A stretch of DNA of 64,000 nucleotides from assembly GCF_017357525.1 (NCBI RefSeq), contig NZ_CP036172.1:1524561-1588560 (forward strand), read 5' to 3'. The translations under genes were made by a program, and so were the position numbers. The notes beneath the pieces are model-generated. The model saw only the letters and a list, made by a program, of their open reading frames with translations, was not told the DNA's origin and searched no databases. The first letter of the stretch is position 1. Every line of letters starts with the position of its first letter. Origin of the DNA: Methanofollis aquaemaris (GTDB lineage: Archaea > Halobacteriota > Methanomicrobia > Methanomicrobiales > Methanofollaceae). Below, one piece after another: positions 9,357 to 22,300 of this stretch.

Positions 9357-10961
9357 TTAATATTTTTCCAGTGGAGACGATCCGTCCACTCCGGTTGACG
9401 GCACCAAAAATTTTCTGATCTGAGCAGGAAGGAGAGAACCAAAGATCACCCTTTCCTCCTCTGTGAAGAGGCAGCACCAGACGAAGAGAAGATATAATAT
9501 TCCAATCGCGCCTGAAATGACTCCGAGTTCAAGCCAACTCTCGATAGGAACCAGACCACCGAGTACGAGAGATACAAGAGCAATGGCCAGGGTAGCAAAC
9601 GCCACTGCCACCAGAGGCTTGAAGAACGCCCTCACCGGGATGGAGAGCACCTTCGCACTGTACCATGGCATGAATATGCTGCTCTTGACCGTGAAAAGTA
9701 TCGCCCCGGCTGCAGCAACACCAAAGACTCCCCACCCGGCACCCACAACAAGCCAGAGTGCAAGAAGGACATTTGCAGCACCGAGAACGATCGTTGCAAT
9801 CCCCGGAATCTTCACTTTGGAGTACGAGACCGCGACATGATTGAGTGGGAGCACCGCGAGATTCACCCCCAGAGGGATGACCAACAGAACCAGGAGAGGT
9901 GCAAGGCCCGCATGCTCCGCCCCTACCCAGAGGGTCAGGAGTTCAGATCCAAATCCACAAATGAGTCCGACAGGAAGAGCCAGGGCCAGACCCATGCACT
10001 TCACCGAAGAGATGGCCATACGTTTGATTTCTGCGAACATCTCCCTGGCATAATAGATGAATATCATCGGGGCGATTACCCCGGCGAGTACGCCCCCCAT
10101 GGTCCGCAGAAGAATGCTCCAGGTAAGAGCGACGGCATATTCTCCGCCGGCAAACGGACCGAGAAAGATATTGACGATGATCAGATCGACCTGGAGGAAG
10201 AGGAGGGATCCGATCTCGTTGACGAGCATCCAGCTCCCGAAGACCGACATCTCCTTCAGAGAGCTTCTGTTAAATGACCTGAGTCTGACCGAGAGTTGGG
10301 GCGTGAGCACCCGCCAGGCACCGATCATGAGGAAGAGAAGGAAGAAGGAGGTCACAAGGTAGGCGACACCGACATAGCCGAGACGAGGTGCGGCCCAGAG
10401 GAAGAGGGCGACGATCAGCCCCACCTCGAGGATACGGCCGAAGGCCTCCACGATATTATAGAGGTCAAGTCGGTTGTGAGCAAAAAAGGAGACGCTGAAT
10501 GTACTCCCAACGGTCCTGATGAGAAACGAGATGTGAATCCCGAGAAAGAGGTAGATCACATCGGTCAGTTCGCCTGAAGGAACATTGAAGACGGCATCGA
10601 CATTGAAGGCGAGGAGGAAGACGAGCGGGAAGACCAGGAAGACTGCAAGTCCCACGATCCCGAAGAAGGCCGTGTTGAAGGTGAGGTTGGCGCGGGTGTA
10701 CTCCTGGCGTTGCAGGTCGACAGTGAGGTAGCGCGCGACGGTGAAGTTAAGAGAACGGGTGGCGAGACCGAGATAGGTCGTAACCGTGATCGCAAGGGGT
10801 ATGAGCCCGTATGCGGCGATTCCGAGGGTTGAGATGAAGAAAGGCGTCAGCCAGAAACCGGTTACAACATTCACAATAAATAGAAGGATATTGGAGATGA
10901 GGTTGAGGGGAAACTGCCCCACAAAACTTCTGTTCACCTCGACGTGATCTTGATCTTCCAT
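9357..10961 (-). CDS. Polysaccharide/lipid-linked oligosaccharide flippase (Wzx-like, MATE/MOP fold)
   Basis: The 534-residue protein is hydrophobic throughout, with about 12-14 predicted membrane helices. It begins NRSFVGQFPLNLISNILLFI followed by GFWLTPFFISTLGIAAYGL, a pattern typical of Wzx/RfbX-type flippases of the MOP superfamily. Such proteins move lipid-linked sugars across the membrane for surface polysaccharide or protein glycosylation. I chose the ATG at 10961 because GGGGGG sits just before it; a TTG six codons upstream is an alternative. It is divergent from a GT2 gene and lies at the edge of the region of glycosyltransferases and secreted proteins, which supports the assignment. 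The substrate is unknown. Confidence 0.88.
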   Translation of the reverse strand: MEDQDHVEVNRSFVGQFPLNLISNILLFIVNVVTGFWLTPFFISTLGIAAYGLIPLAITVTTYLGLATRSLNFTVARYLTVDLQRQEYTRANLTFNTAFFGIVGLAVFLVFPLVFLLAFNVDAVFNVPSGELTDVIYLFLGIHISFLIRTVGSTFSVSFFAHNRLDLYNIVEAFGRILEVGLIVALFLWAAPRLGYVGVAYLVTSFFLLFLMIGAWRVLTPQLSVRLRSFNRSSLKEMSVFGSWMLVNEIGSLLFLQVDLIIVNIFLGPFAGGEYAVALTWSILLRTMGGVLAGVIAPMIFIYYAREMFAEIKRMAISSVKCMGLALALPVGLICGFGSELLTLWVGAEHAGLAPLLVLLVIPLGVNLAVLPLNHVAVSYSKVKIPGIATIVLGAANVLLALWLVVGAGWGVFGVAAAGAILFTVKSSIFMPWYSAKVLSIPVRAFFKPLVAVAFATLAIALVSLVLGGLVPIESWLELGVISGAIGILYLLFVWCCLFTEEERVIFGSLLPAQIRKFLVPSTGVDGSSPLEKY

Positions 10962-11133
10962 ATTCCCCCCGCGGGACAAAACGGCGCTCTCAGACAGGGG
11001 GATGAAAAATACCTATCAGTCACCCCCCGGGGAAGAGATGCGGATGTTAAATAAAAAGATTTCTGTCCCATGAGAGAGGTCGCGAGAGGGAAAATTAAAT
11101 ATACCAGAGAGCGAGCCAAACAGTATCAATGAC

Positions 11134-12108
11134 ATGACCCCGGAAGGAAGGGCGCCCGCGGTCTCAGTGGTCGTCCCCCTCTATAACAAGGCCCCATATG
11201 TCAGGCGGGCACTTCAATCCGTCCTATCTCAGACGTTCCAGGACTTTGAAGTGATCGTTGTGGACGACGGTTCCACCGATGGAGGGCACCTCATGGTCGG
11301 AGAGGGGAGTGACTCCAGAGTGAGACTCATCACTCAGGAGAACAAGGGCGCTTCTGCGGCGCGAAACCTTGGAGTCCGCGAGGCGCGAGCCAGGTGGATC
11401 GCCTTCCTTGACGCTGATGACGAATGGTTGCCCACGTTTCTCGCAACCGTGATGAGGCTGCAGGACCGATTCCCCGGGGCCGGCGCTTATGCCACCGCAT
11501 GGATGAAGATAGAGGAAGAAGAGGGGGAGAGATGGCAGGCGACTTACCGGAGGGTGCCGACGCCCCCATGGGAAGGGTACCTTCCCAGTTACTTTCTTGC
11601 CGCCGCAAATGCCGACCAGCCGGTGATCTCGTCGGCGGTGATGGTCCCGAAGGAAGTCATCCTTGAGGTCGGGGGATTTCCGGAGGGAACCCCGGTGGGA
11701 GAAGATGTGATCACCTGGTTCAGGATCGCCCTCACCAGAGAGATCGTCTTCACGTGGGAGGCCGGTGCGGTCTATCATATGGAGGCGACAAACAGAAGTG
11801 CCGATGAGGCACGAAACCCATATTGGACGCATAAAATTATAGATGAAGCACATTCAGCCCTTATGAACGGCCTGGTCCCGAAGAGAAAAGTACCCGAGGT
11901 GAGGGAGTTCATTGCAGGAAAACAGCTCTACCTTGCCTCCTCCATGCTCAGGCAGGGGATGCGGATGGAGGCGCGGGCATATCTTGAAGCATGCGTGACC
12001 GAACGCTTTTCTGCGGAAAAAATGCGTCTCTCCTTCCTGGCAGCCCTGCCCAGCTGGGCCTATCTGGCCCTTTCGGTGGCACACCAGCGGACCCGCGGGC
12101 TGGAGTGA
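11134..12108 (+). CDS. Glycosyltransferase family 2 protein
   Basis: The protein (324 residues) begins with the GT-A fold signature VSVVVPLYNKAPYVRRALQS and continues EVIVVDDGSTDGG. FLDADDEW supplies the metal-binding DxD-type motif. The acceptor-side segment contains VGEDVITWFRIAL. The C-terminal part has no strong transmembrane segment. A TATA-like TTAAATATA lies about 30 bases before the ATG. The gene is divergent from the flippase and convergent with the giant CBM6/PKD gene (62 bases between stops). It probably adds a sugar to a surface glycan; donor and acceptor cannot be told. Confidence 0.92.
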   Translation: MTPEGRAPAVSVVVPLYNKAPYVRRALQSVLSQTFQDFEVIVVDDGSTDGGHLMVGEGSDSRVRLITQENKGASAARNLGVREARARWIAFLDADDEWLPTFLATVMRLQDRFPGAGAYATAWMKIEEEEGERWQATYRRVPTPPWEGYLPSYFLAAANADQPVISSAVMVPKEVILEVGGFPEGTPVGEDVITWFRIALTREIVFTWEAGAVYHMEATNRSADEARNPYWTHKIIDEAHSALMNGLVPKRKVPEVREFIAGKQLYLASSMLRQGMRMEARAYLEACVTERFSAEKMRLSFLAALPSWAYLALSVAHQRTRGLE

Positions 12109-12170
12109 AGTTCATTCTTCCTTATGAGAGACGATCAGATCTGACCGATGGGGCAGGGCCCCTACACGGT

Positions 12171-15100
12171 CTAAAATGAGAAGAAGGTGAAGGGCCTGTT
12201 CCCCTCATCTCCCACGGTCTGAATTCTCGTTTTCGACGCCTTCCCCTGATTCACCGGATATGTGGCCCTTCCGTCGCTTTTCTCCTCTGTCGGGAGGACG
12301 ATTATCTCGCCCTCTGCTTTAGAGGCACCACCCGGGCCGACGACCGAGAAGGTCACGGTGTAGTTCCCGGGTTCTTCGTATCGGTGGACCGGTGCGGGTT
12401 CAAGAGAGGACGTGCCATCCCCGAAGTCCCAGGCCTGTGCTCTGACATCGCCTTCGATGACGTCGGTGAACTGCACGGTCAGCGGCGCCTCGCCCGAGGT
12501 GACATTCGTCTCGAAGGCGGCGTCCAGGAGTGTGGTTTCGTTGTTCTCATCTACCGGAGTTGTTTCGATGAACTGAACCTCAATGGGGGTGTCGCCCGAT
12601 GTGGGGTCTACACTCTTACTGGCCTTCACGAGATTTGGATCGCCTTTCAAGAACGTTTTCGCGACAGTGTCGCTCCCTGCGCTATTCGTGACGGTGAGTT
12701 TGACCGTATAGTACCCGTAAGGCAGGTCGTAGTAACTATGGGACGGGTTCGGATCAGTCGAGGTCTCGCCGTCGCCGAAGTCCCAGAAGTACGAACGCGG
12801 GAATGTACCGGTACAGTTGTTGGAGAACTGGGTGCCGGGCAGATAATCCATCAGATACGATGCACTGAAATCGGCGGTGGGGGGCTCGGCTTCCCCTCTG
12901 GTGATCTCGAAGGCGTCGATACGCCCGCCACCGTCAGGGAAGGTGAGCCTGAGCACATGCCGGCCTTCAGGGAGATCGATCATCGTGTCAGCCGTCCTGA
13001 AACCTCCATAGATCTTTGGCATCCTCACCTCACCGACTTCGGTGCCATCCACCGAGAGGAGAACAGGTTTTTCTCCGCTCACGGAATCGTGCCCCAGCAT
13101 GAAGGCCGCACGATACCGGCCGGCCTTGGGGATATCGACGGTGTACTCCACCCATTCCCCCGAATATATGGCGTAGATGAAGATGACGCCGTCACGCTCC
13201 AGAAGGTCGACCCCCTCGTCTCTGTACGCCCCGCCCCAGTTCTTGCCGGGATCACTGTCATGATAGGCGACGTCCGCACCGCCAAGGTCGAAGTCCTCGG
13301 CCTCGATACGGCAGGGGACGGTGTGGTTTGTGTACGGCTCCTGGACAGGGTCGGGCGAGACGACGACGATCTCCTTGCTGATGGAGGAGGAGAATAGCGA
13401 ATGGCTGGTGAGCGTGAGCGTCACGATGTGGACGCCGGCGTCGGTGAAGATATGAGTCGGGTTCTCCTCATCTGAACTCCCGCCGTCACCGAAGTCCCAG
13501 GCGTACGAGAACGGCCCCGTGCCGGTGGTCCGGCTGGCGAACCCGACCGCGAGCGGCAGATCGCCGGAAGTCACATTCATCTCGAATTCAGCGCGCGGAG
13601 CCTCCACATCCCCTTTCAGCACTGTGATCGCATCGATGAACATCTCTCCTTCATCAAATGAGAGATCCAGAACCTGTTTCCCTGGAGAATCGATCCGGAA
13701 CTGGTCCGGGAAGGTCTGGAAGATCATATCGTCGAGTTTTCGATACACAGAGACGCTCGCATCCTCCGAACCAGGAGAATGGAGGGTGCATCTTGCCCCG
13801 TGATCGAGAGCATGGGCGTGGAAGACTGCCGTATAGACTCCAGCCTCAGGGACGTCGACGGTGTACCTCACCCACTCGCCGGGCTCGGTGTGGCCAATGG
13901 CGGTGACACCGTCGATCTCGACGAGATCCACATCGTCGGAGCGATAGGTCGAGTTGCCCTGATTCCCTTCGTTTTTATCGTGGTACGCAACCTCTTCACC
14001 ACCCCAATCATAGTCTTCGGCCTCGATACGGCATGGAAGAGTGTGGGTGCGATAGGGTTTCTGGTCGGGTTCGAAGACGGTGATGACGGTGCAGGCCTTC
14101 GAGGTGCTCCCGTCACTGCCGTCGACCGTGAGCCAGACCTCGTACACCCCGGACGTGCCGAAGAGATGGAATGGGTGCTGTTCATCAGACACCTCGCCAT
14201 CACCGAAGTCCCATGACCAGCCGTTCGCGTTGAGCGAGGTGTCGGTGAACTGCACCGCAAGCGGAGGCTCGCCTGAGGTGACGTTTGCCGAGAAATCGGC
14301 CACCGGCGCTGCTGTCCCACCCTTCGTGAAAATGACGGCGTCGGCGTTCACCCACCCCTGCGGGAAGGTGAGGCGGAGCACGTGCGTCCCGGCCGGAAGG
14401 TCGACCTCGGTCTCGACCGTCTTGTAATTACCCCACCCGCCGGTGTTCGGCGAGGTCACCCGACCGACCTCAGTGCCGTCCACCGAGAGGACGCACTCCT
14501 TGCCGGCCTGTGGAGTGGCGAGGAGGAGGGCGGCCGTGTACGTACCTGCCTCCTCGATCTCGACGGTGTACTCAAGCCACTCCCCAGGGTAGGCGTACGA
14601 GGTGGTGACCGCACCGTTCCAGCTTTCGAGGTCGACGTCGTCTGAGCGGTAGTCAGAGTTCCCCTGGTTGCCGGTCTCGGTGTCGTGGTATGCGACGCCC
14701 TCGCCGCCGAGGTCATAATCCTCGGCCTCGATACGACACGGGAGTGCGTGGTTTTTGAAGGGCACCTGCCCACCCTCGCCGGTGACGGTGATCTCATGGC
14801 CGGATGTTCTCAATCCATATGGGCTGTCGACGGTCAGGACCACATGGTACGTCCCCGCTCTGATAAATTCATGGAGCGGGTTTTCTTCGTCGGAAGTCGT
14901 GCCATCGTCGAAATTCCAGGAGTACGAGAACGGCTGAGTCCCGGTGACCCCGCTCGTGAACTGCACTGCAAGGGGTGCCTCGCCTGACGTGACATTCGCC
15001 GATGTCTCTACAGATGGGGGTGACGGGTCTCCCACATACCAGGGAATATGTATGCTGTCGAGGTTCACTCCCCCCTCCGGGAAGGTGACCCGCACCACAT

Positions 15101-18100
15101 GTGTGCCCTCCGGGAGATCGACAAAGATCTCGACCGGTTCGAAGGCACTCCAGTCCCCGGTGTTCAGGGCGGTCACGCGGCCGACCTCGGCGCCGTCCAC
15201 CGAGATGACGCATTCCTTGCCGCTCTGAGGTGTAGCCGCTTCTAGGGTTATCTTGTAGTTTTTGGATTTCTCGATGTCAAGCGTATATTCGACCCACTCT
15301 CCCGGCTCGGTGTGCGAGATGGCCGTTACTTTGCCCCAGGTCGTGAGGTCCACCCCTTCTTCCCGATATGCACCGCCCTGGTTCACTTCAGGGTCGGCGT
15401 CATGGTATGCGACGCCTTCGCCGCCGAGATCATAGTCCTCCGCCTCGATCAGGTAGGGGAAGGACGGGATCTTGAAGGGCGCCTGCCCCTCCGGCGTGGT
15501 GACCGTGATCGCCTGGCTGGTCGAGTTTTTATACCCATAGTTGCCTTCGGCTTCAAATGTCACCGTGTAGATCCCATCCTCGGCGAAGAGATGTTCCATC
15601 TCGTTCTGGTCCTCGATCTCCGGGCTTCCATCGCCGAAATTCCAGGAGGTACTGACGGTACCTTCCGGGGGAACCCCGGTGAACCTGACCGCCAGCGGGG
15701 CCTTGCCCGAGGTGACGTTGGCTTCAAAACTGATTGCACCGAGATCGCGGTCATCGTAGAGATATGTTTCGCGGAGATGTTTTGTTACTTCAGAACTACC
15801 GGCACTGTTCGTGACGGTGAGCGAAATCTTCGGTCTTGAATAATAGTCAAACCTATGACATGGGTTTTCCTCGGTCGATGTCGATCCGTCGTCGAATTCC
15901 CAGAAGTATGTCATGGGATGGGCGCCGGTGGACGTACTCACCAGACGGTATGGGGCAATCCCGGGAGTGCGCCCGAACTCATAAAGCCGTTTCATTTCAA
16001 AGTCCGCAACCGGCGGTTCCACCGCGGCCCCTCTGGTAAAAGTGACGGCATCGAGATTCACTCCTCCCTCAGGGAAGGCGAACCTGAGCACGTGCTGGCC
16101 GGCAGGGAGATCGACCACCGCATCGACGCTCCTGAAGGCCTCTCCCGGGTCTGCCAGCATGGCAGGCACCTTCACCGCCTCTGCGCTGTCTACCGAGAGG
16201 GTGCAGTGTTTTACGAGACCATATTCTTCCGGATTGTCCGGGACCATATGGAAGGTCGCCATATACTCGCCGGCTTCAGTGATGTTCACGGTGTACTCCA
16301 CCCACTCAAGCGGGGCGGTATCCATGATCGCGACCGCTCCGCCCATCTCACCGAGGTCCACATCGTCGGAGCGATAGGTCGAATCGCCCCGGTTCCCGGG
16401 TCCGGCGTCATAATATGCGATGCACTCATCACCCAGGTCATAGTCCTCGGCCTCGATACGGCATGGAAGAGTATGGTTCTTGAATGGATACCGGGCCTGA
16501 CCCGGCGGGGTTACGGTGATCTCCTTGAGGGCGATTTCATCAAACATACCACATTTTGCCTCAAGTTTCACTACGTAGACCCCCGGATTCTCAAAGACAT
16601 GGACCGGATGCTGCTCGGTCGAAGTCCCGCCGTCTCCGAAGTACCACCGCCAGGCTGTTGCATGGGGAGAGTGATCGGTGAACTGTACTGCTAGCGGTGC
16701 CTCGCCGGAGGTGATATTACGCGTGAAATTCGCGATAGTCCTGGGATTGCCGACACGGACACAATTTTCGCGAATGATGGTATTCTCACCGGCCGCGTTC
16801 TGGACGGTGAGTCTCACCGAGTAATGCCCCTCTTCGACATACCTATGCCGTGGGTTTTCTTCTTCGGAAGTGCTCCCATCGCCAAAGTCCCAGGTATGGG
16901 TGAGCGGCGGCGTGCCGGTGGAATGGCTCGTGAAGCAGACGGTATGCGGTACATGGCCTGAGATGAAAGTTGCCGAGAAGTTCGCGACCGGCGCCTCCAG
17001 ATCCTCCTTCGTGAAGATGACGGCATCGGCGTTCACCCACCCCTGCGGGAAGGTGAGGCGGAGCACATGCGTCCCGGCCGGGAGATCGACAGAGGTCTCG
17101 ACCATCTCATAGGTGCCCCACCCGCCGGTGTTCGGCGAGGTCACTCTCCTGACCGCGGTGCCGTCCACCGAGAGGACGCACTCTTTGCCGGCCTGCGGCG
17201 TCGCGAGGAGGAAGCCAGCCGTGTACCTTCCGGTCTCTTCGATATCGACGGTGTACTCCAGCCACTCGCCCGGATAGGCGTACGAGGTGGTGACCGCACC
17301 GTTCCAGCCTTCAAGATCGACATCGTCGGAACGATAATCTGAATTGCCCTGGTTGCCGGCCTCGGTGTCGTGGTACGCGATCCCCTCGCCACCCAGGTCG
17401 TAGTCCTCGACCTCAATGCGGCCCGGGAGAGTGTGGTCCTTGAATGGCGTCTGGCCCCCTTGACCGGTGACGATGATCTCGTCCTCCGTAGATGCGGTGC
17501 CGCCCGGACCGGTGACGGTCAGGGTGACCGTGTAGGTGCCGGCGTCCTCGTAGACATGCACCGGATGATCTTCATCTGAGGCCTCACCATCGCCGAATGT
17601 CCAGGCACACTCGGTCGCATGGAGCGAGGTGTCGGTGAACTGCACCGAAAGCGGTGCTTCGCCGGAGGTGGGGTCCGCGGTGAAACTCGCGACCGGTTGC
17701 TGATACCCGACCACGATCAGGTCTTCACGCACGAGCATATCCTCGCCAGCCCCGTTGCTTACCGTGAGCGTCACCGAATACGTACCCTCCCCGGCATAGA
17801 GATGCACCGGATTTTCTTCGGTTGAAGTCCCACCGTCCCCGAACTCCCAGGAGTACGTGAGCGGCGGGGTGCCGGTGCACTGGCTCATGAACTGGACGGC
17901 AAGTGGCGGAGCACCTGCAGTGACGTTTGCCGAGAAGTCCGCGACCGGTGCCGCCGGACCCTCCTTCGTGAAGGTCAGAGCATCGGTGTTCACCCACCCC
18001 TGCGGGAAGGTGAGGCGGAGCACATGCACCCCGGCCGGGAGATCGACAGAGGTCTCGACCTTCTCGTAGGTGCCCCAACTTCCGGTATTCCGCGAGGTCA

Positions 18101-19318
18101 CCCTTCCAACCTCAGTGCCGTCCACCGAGAGGACGCACTCCTTACCGTTCTGCGGGGTGGCGAGGAGGAAACCGGCCATGTACCTCCCGGCCTCATCAAT
18201 GCGAACGGTGTATTCCAGCCACTCGCCAGGGAAGGCGTACGAGGTTGTGACCGCACCGTTCCAGCCCTCGAGGTCGACATCGTCGGAACGATAATCTGAA
18301 TTGCCCTGGTTACTGACCTCGGTGTCGTGGTATGCGATTCCCTCGCCGCCGAGGTCGTAGTCCTCGGCCTCGATGCGGCCCGGGAGAGTGTGGTCCTTGA
18401 AGGGCGTCTGGCCCCCTTCGCCGGTGACGACGATCTCGTCCTCCGCAGAGGCAGTGCCGCCCGGACCGGTGACTGTCAGGGTGACCGTGTAGATGCCGGT
18501 GTCCTCGTAGACATACACCGGATGATCTTCATCTGAGGTCTCACCATCGCCGAATGTCCAGGCACATTCGGTCGCGTGGAGCGAGGTGTCGGTGAACTGC
18601 ACCGAAAGCGGGGCCTCACCTGAAGTGGGATCCGCCGTGAAACTCGCGACCGGTTTCTGGTACCCGACCACGATCAAGTCGTCGCGGACGAGCGTGTCCT
18701 CGCCGGCCTCGTTCCTGACTGTGAGCGTCACCGGATACGTGCCGTCGGTGGCATAGAGATGTATCGGATTTTCCTCAGTTGAATTCTCGCCGTCACCGAA
18801 CTCCCATGAGTACGTGAGCGGCGGGGTGCCGGTCGAGGTGCTTGTGAACTGGACGGCAAGCGGCGGAGCACCTGAGGTGATGTTCGCCGAGAAGTCCGCG
18901 ACCGGCGCCGCAGGCCCCTCCTTCGTGAAGGTGACGGCGTCGGCGTTCACCCACCCCTGCGGGAAGACGACGCGGAGCACATGCGTCCCGGCCGGCAGGT
19001 CGACCCCGGTCTCAATCGTCTCGTAGGTGCCCCACCCACCGGTGTTCGGTGCGGTCACTCTCCCGACCACGACGCCGTCCACCAAGAGGATGCACTCCTT
19101 GCCGGCCTGCGGCGTCGCGAGGCTGAAACCAGCCGTGTACCTCCCGGCCTCCTCGATCTCGACAGTGTACTCGAGCCACTCACCAGGATAGGCGTACGAG
19201 GTAGTGATTGCGCCATCCCAGAATTCAAGGTCGACGTCCTCGGAACGGTAGTCAGAGTTACCCTGGTTCCCGGTCTCGGTGTCGTGGTACGCCACTCCCT
19301 CACCACCGAGGTCATAGT
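12171..19318 (-). repeat. Internal superblock 2 of the giant gene (duplicate with two extra units)
   Basis: Modules lie at about 19318, 18361, 17404, 16447, 15436, 14728, 14018 and 13303. The spacings are about 957, 957, 957, 1011, 708, 710 and 715, then about 1132 to the stop codon. The types run A-A-A-B-C-(A-E)-D. This repeats superblock 1 with two additional units of about 710 bases inserted between C and D. DNA identity is still high at the end of each block: about 12290-12560 and 19440-19710 align almost base for base at an offset of roughly 7150. Confidence 0.85.
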
Positions 19319-22300
19319 CCTCGGCCTCGATGCGGCCGGGGAGGGCGTGGTCCTTGAAGGGCGTCTGGCCGGCACTGGATGCAAGGACGACGATCTTCTC
19401 CTGAGGGAAGAAGGAACCTTCACTTTCCTTCTCCCCAGCAGGGAGGACGATGATCTCGCCCTCCACTTTAGAGGCCCCACCCGGGCCGACGACCGTGAAG
19501 GTCACGGTGTAGTTCCCGGGTTCTTCGTACCGGTGGACCGGTGCGGGTTCGAGAGAGGACGTGCCATCCCCGAAGTCCCAGGCCTGCGCCCTGACATCGC
19601 CTTCGATGACGTCGGTGAACTGTACTGTCAGCGGCGCCTCGCCCGACGTGACGTTTGTCTCGAACGCGGCGTCCAGGATTGCGGTTTCGTTGTTCTCATC
19701 TACCGGAGTTGTTTCGATGAACCGGACCTCAATAGGTGTGTCGCCTGAGGTGGGGTACGCACTCTTGCTGGCCTTCATGATACTTGAATAGCCTCTCAAG
19801 AACGTTTTCGCGACGGTGTCGCTCCCTGCACTATTCGTGACGGTGAGTTTCACCGTATAATATCCATATGGCATGCCGAGGTAACTGTGGAACGGGTTAG
19901 GCTCAGTCGAGATCTCGCCGTCGCCGAAGTCCCAGAAGTACGAACGCGGGAACGTACCGGTACAGTTGTTGGAGAACTGGATGCTGCTCAGATCATCGTG
20001 CAGAGTATATGCACTGAAATCAGCAACCGGAGGCTCGTCCTCTCCTCTTGTGAGATAAAAGGCGTCGATACTACCTGCGCCTTCCGGGAATGTCAGCCGC
20101 AACACATGCCTGCCGGCCGGCAGTTCGATCTCGCCGCCATAGACTATCTCAAGGGAATCTTCGGCTCCGGTGTTCGGGCAGACGATCCGCACGATCTCTG
20201 AACCATCCATCGAAAGGATGCACTCTTTCCCGTCCTCAAGGGCCGCCAGGTTGAAGGACGTCATGTACGTCCCGGCAACCGGGATATCGACAGTATACTC
20301 CAGCCACTCTCCCGGATCAATAGAATAGACAGATTCCCCCCACCAGTCAATGTCCACACCCTCGGTTCGCCTGTGGTACGATCCACCCTGATTTACTTCA
20401 GGATCGCTGTCATGGTAGGCGACCCCTTCGCCACCCACATCAAAGTCTTCGGCCTCGATGCAACAGGGGAGTTCGTGATGTTTGTAAGGAGCCTGGCCAT
20501 CCTCGGCGACGGCGGTGATCTGAAGAACGTCTGGGGTGGATCCATACCGATTCTCAACAGTCAGGATCACATCGTATGTCCCTGCCCGGGTGAACTGATG
20601 GACGGGGTTCTCCTCCTCGGAAGTTATACCGTCACCGAAATCCCAGGAGTACGAGAACGGTTGAGTTCCGGTGAAATTGCTCGTGAACTGTACTGTCAGG
20701 GGTGCTTCGCCCGAGGTGACGTTCGCCGTGGCCCTCCCCATCGGTCGTGTACTATCTCCCCGATCAAACCTGATTCTGTCGAGGTTCACCTCTCCCTGGG
20801 GAAATGTGACTCTCAGGATATGTTTGCCTTCCGGGAGATCGACAAAGATCTCGACCGGTTCGAAAGCACTCCAGGTGCCGGTGTTGGGTGCCGTCACGCG
20901 GCCGACCTCGGTGCCGTCCACCGAGAGGACGCACTCCTTCCCGCTCTGTGGAGTGGCCACATCGAATATAACTTTGTAGTTCTTCGATTCACGGATGTCA
21001 AGAGTGTACTCGACCCACTCTCCGGGTTCCGTATGTGAGATGGCCGTAACCTTGTCCCAGGTCGTGAGGTCCACGCCTTCCTCTCTGTACGCACCGCCCT
21101 GATTTACCCCCGGGTCGGTGTCATGGTAGGCGACGCCCTCGCCGCCGAGGTCATAGTCCTCCGCCTCGATACGAGAGGGAGTATAGGGAGGGAGATACCG
21201 GTCTTTAAAGGGTAACTGCCCCTCCGGGGTGGTGACCGTGATCATTTTGGTGGTCGAGTTGCCACGCCCATAGGTGCCTCTGGCCCCGAATCTCACCTCA
21301 TATGTCCCATGATCGGTGAAGACATGCTCCAACTCATTCTGGTTCTCGATCTCCGGAGTGCCGTCACCGAACCACCAGTAGGTACTGACAGCGCCCGCCG
21401 GCGGATCCCCAGTGAACCTGACCGCAAGCGGGGCCTCGCCGGAGGTTACGTTGGCCTCGAAACTGATCTCGCCAAGGCCTGGCTCACGATGATAAAGACT
21501 TTTAGTTATCTCAGAACTGCCTGCACTGTTCGTTACAGTGAGTGTGATCTGATAATCCGGAGCTCCTTCTCCATCATAGAACACAGTATGCGGATTATCC
21601 ACCGTACATGTCGTTCCATCACCATAATCCCAGAAGTAAGTCATGGGATGGGTGCCGGTGGATGTGCTCACCAGACTGTACGCATCGGTACAGGGATCAG
21701 TAGGTACATTAAGAAATTTCACTTCAAAGTCCGCGACCGGCGGTTCCACCGTGCCCCGCCTGGTTAAGGTGACGGCGTCGAGATTCACTCCTCCCTCAGG
21801 GAAGGCGAACCTGAGCACATGCCGACCTTCAGGGAGATCGACCACCGCATCGACGCCATGGAAGGTCTCTCCGGGTTCGGCCATCATGGCAGGTACCTGC
21901 ACCGCCCCTGACCCATCTACCGAGAGAATGCAGTGTTTTACGATGTAATATTCATCGGGATCGTCGGGGACCATGTGGAAGGTCGCCATATATTCGCCGG
22001 CTTCCGGGATCTCAACGGTGTACTCCGCCCACTCGAGCGGGTTGGTATCCACGATCGCGACTGCCCCGTCCATCTCCCCGAGGTCGACATCGTCGGAGCG
22101 GTAGGTCGAATCGCCCCGGTTTCGGGGCTCGGCGTCATAATATGCGACGTAATCCCCACCGAGATCATAATCCTCGGCCTCGATGCGGCATGGAAGAGTA
22201 TGGTTCTTGAACGGATGCTGGGCCTGACCTGCCGGAGAGACGGTGATCTCCTTGATAACAGAAGCGGGATAGTAACCGCTTGAGGTCTCAAGTTTCACCG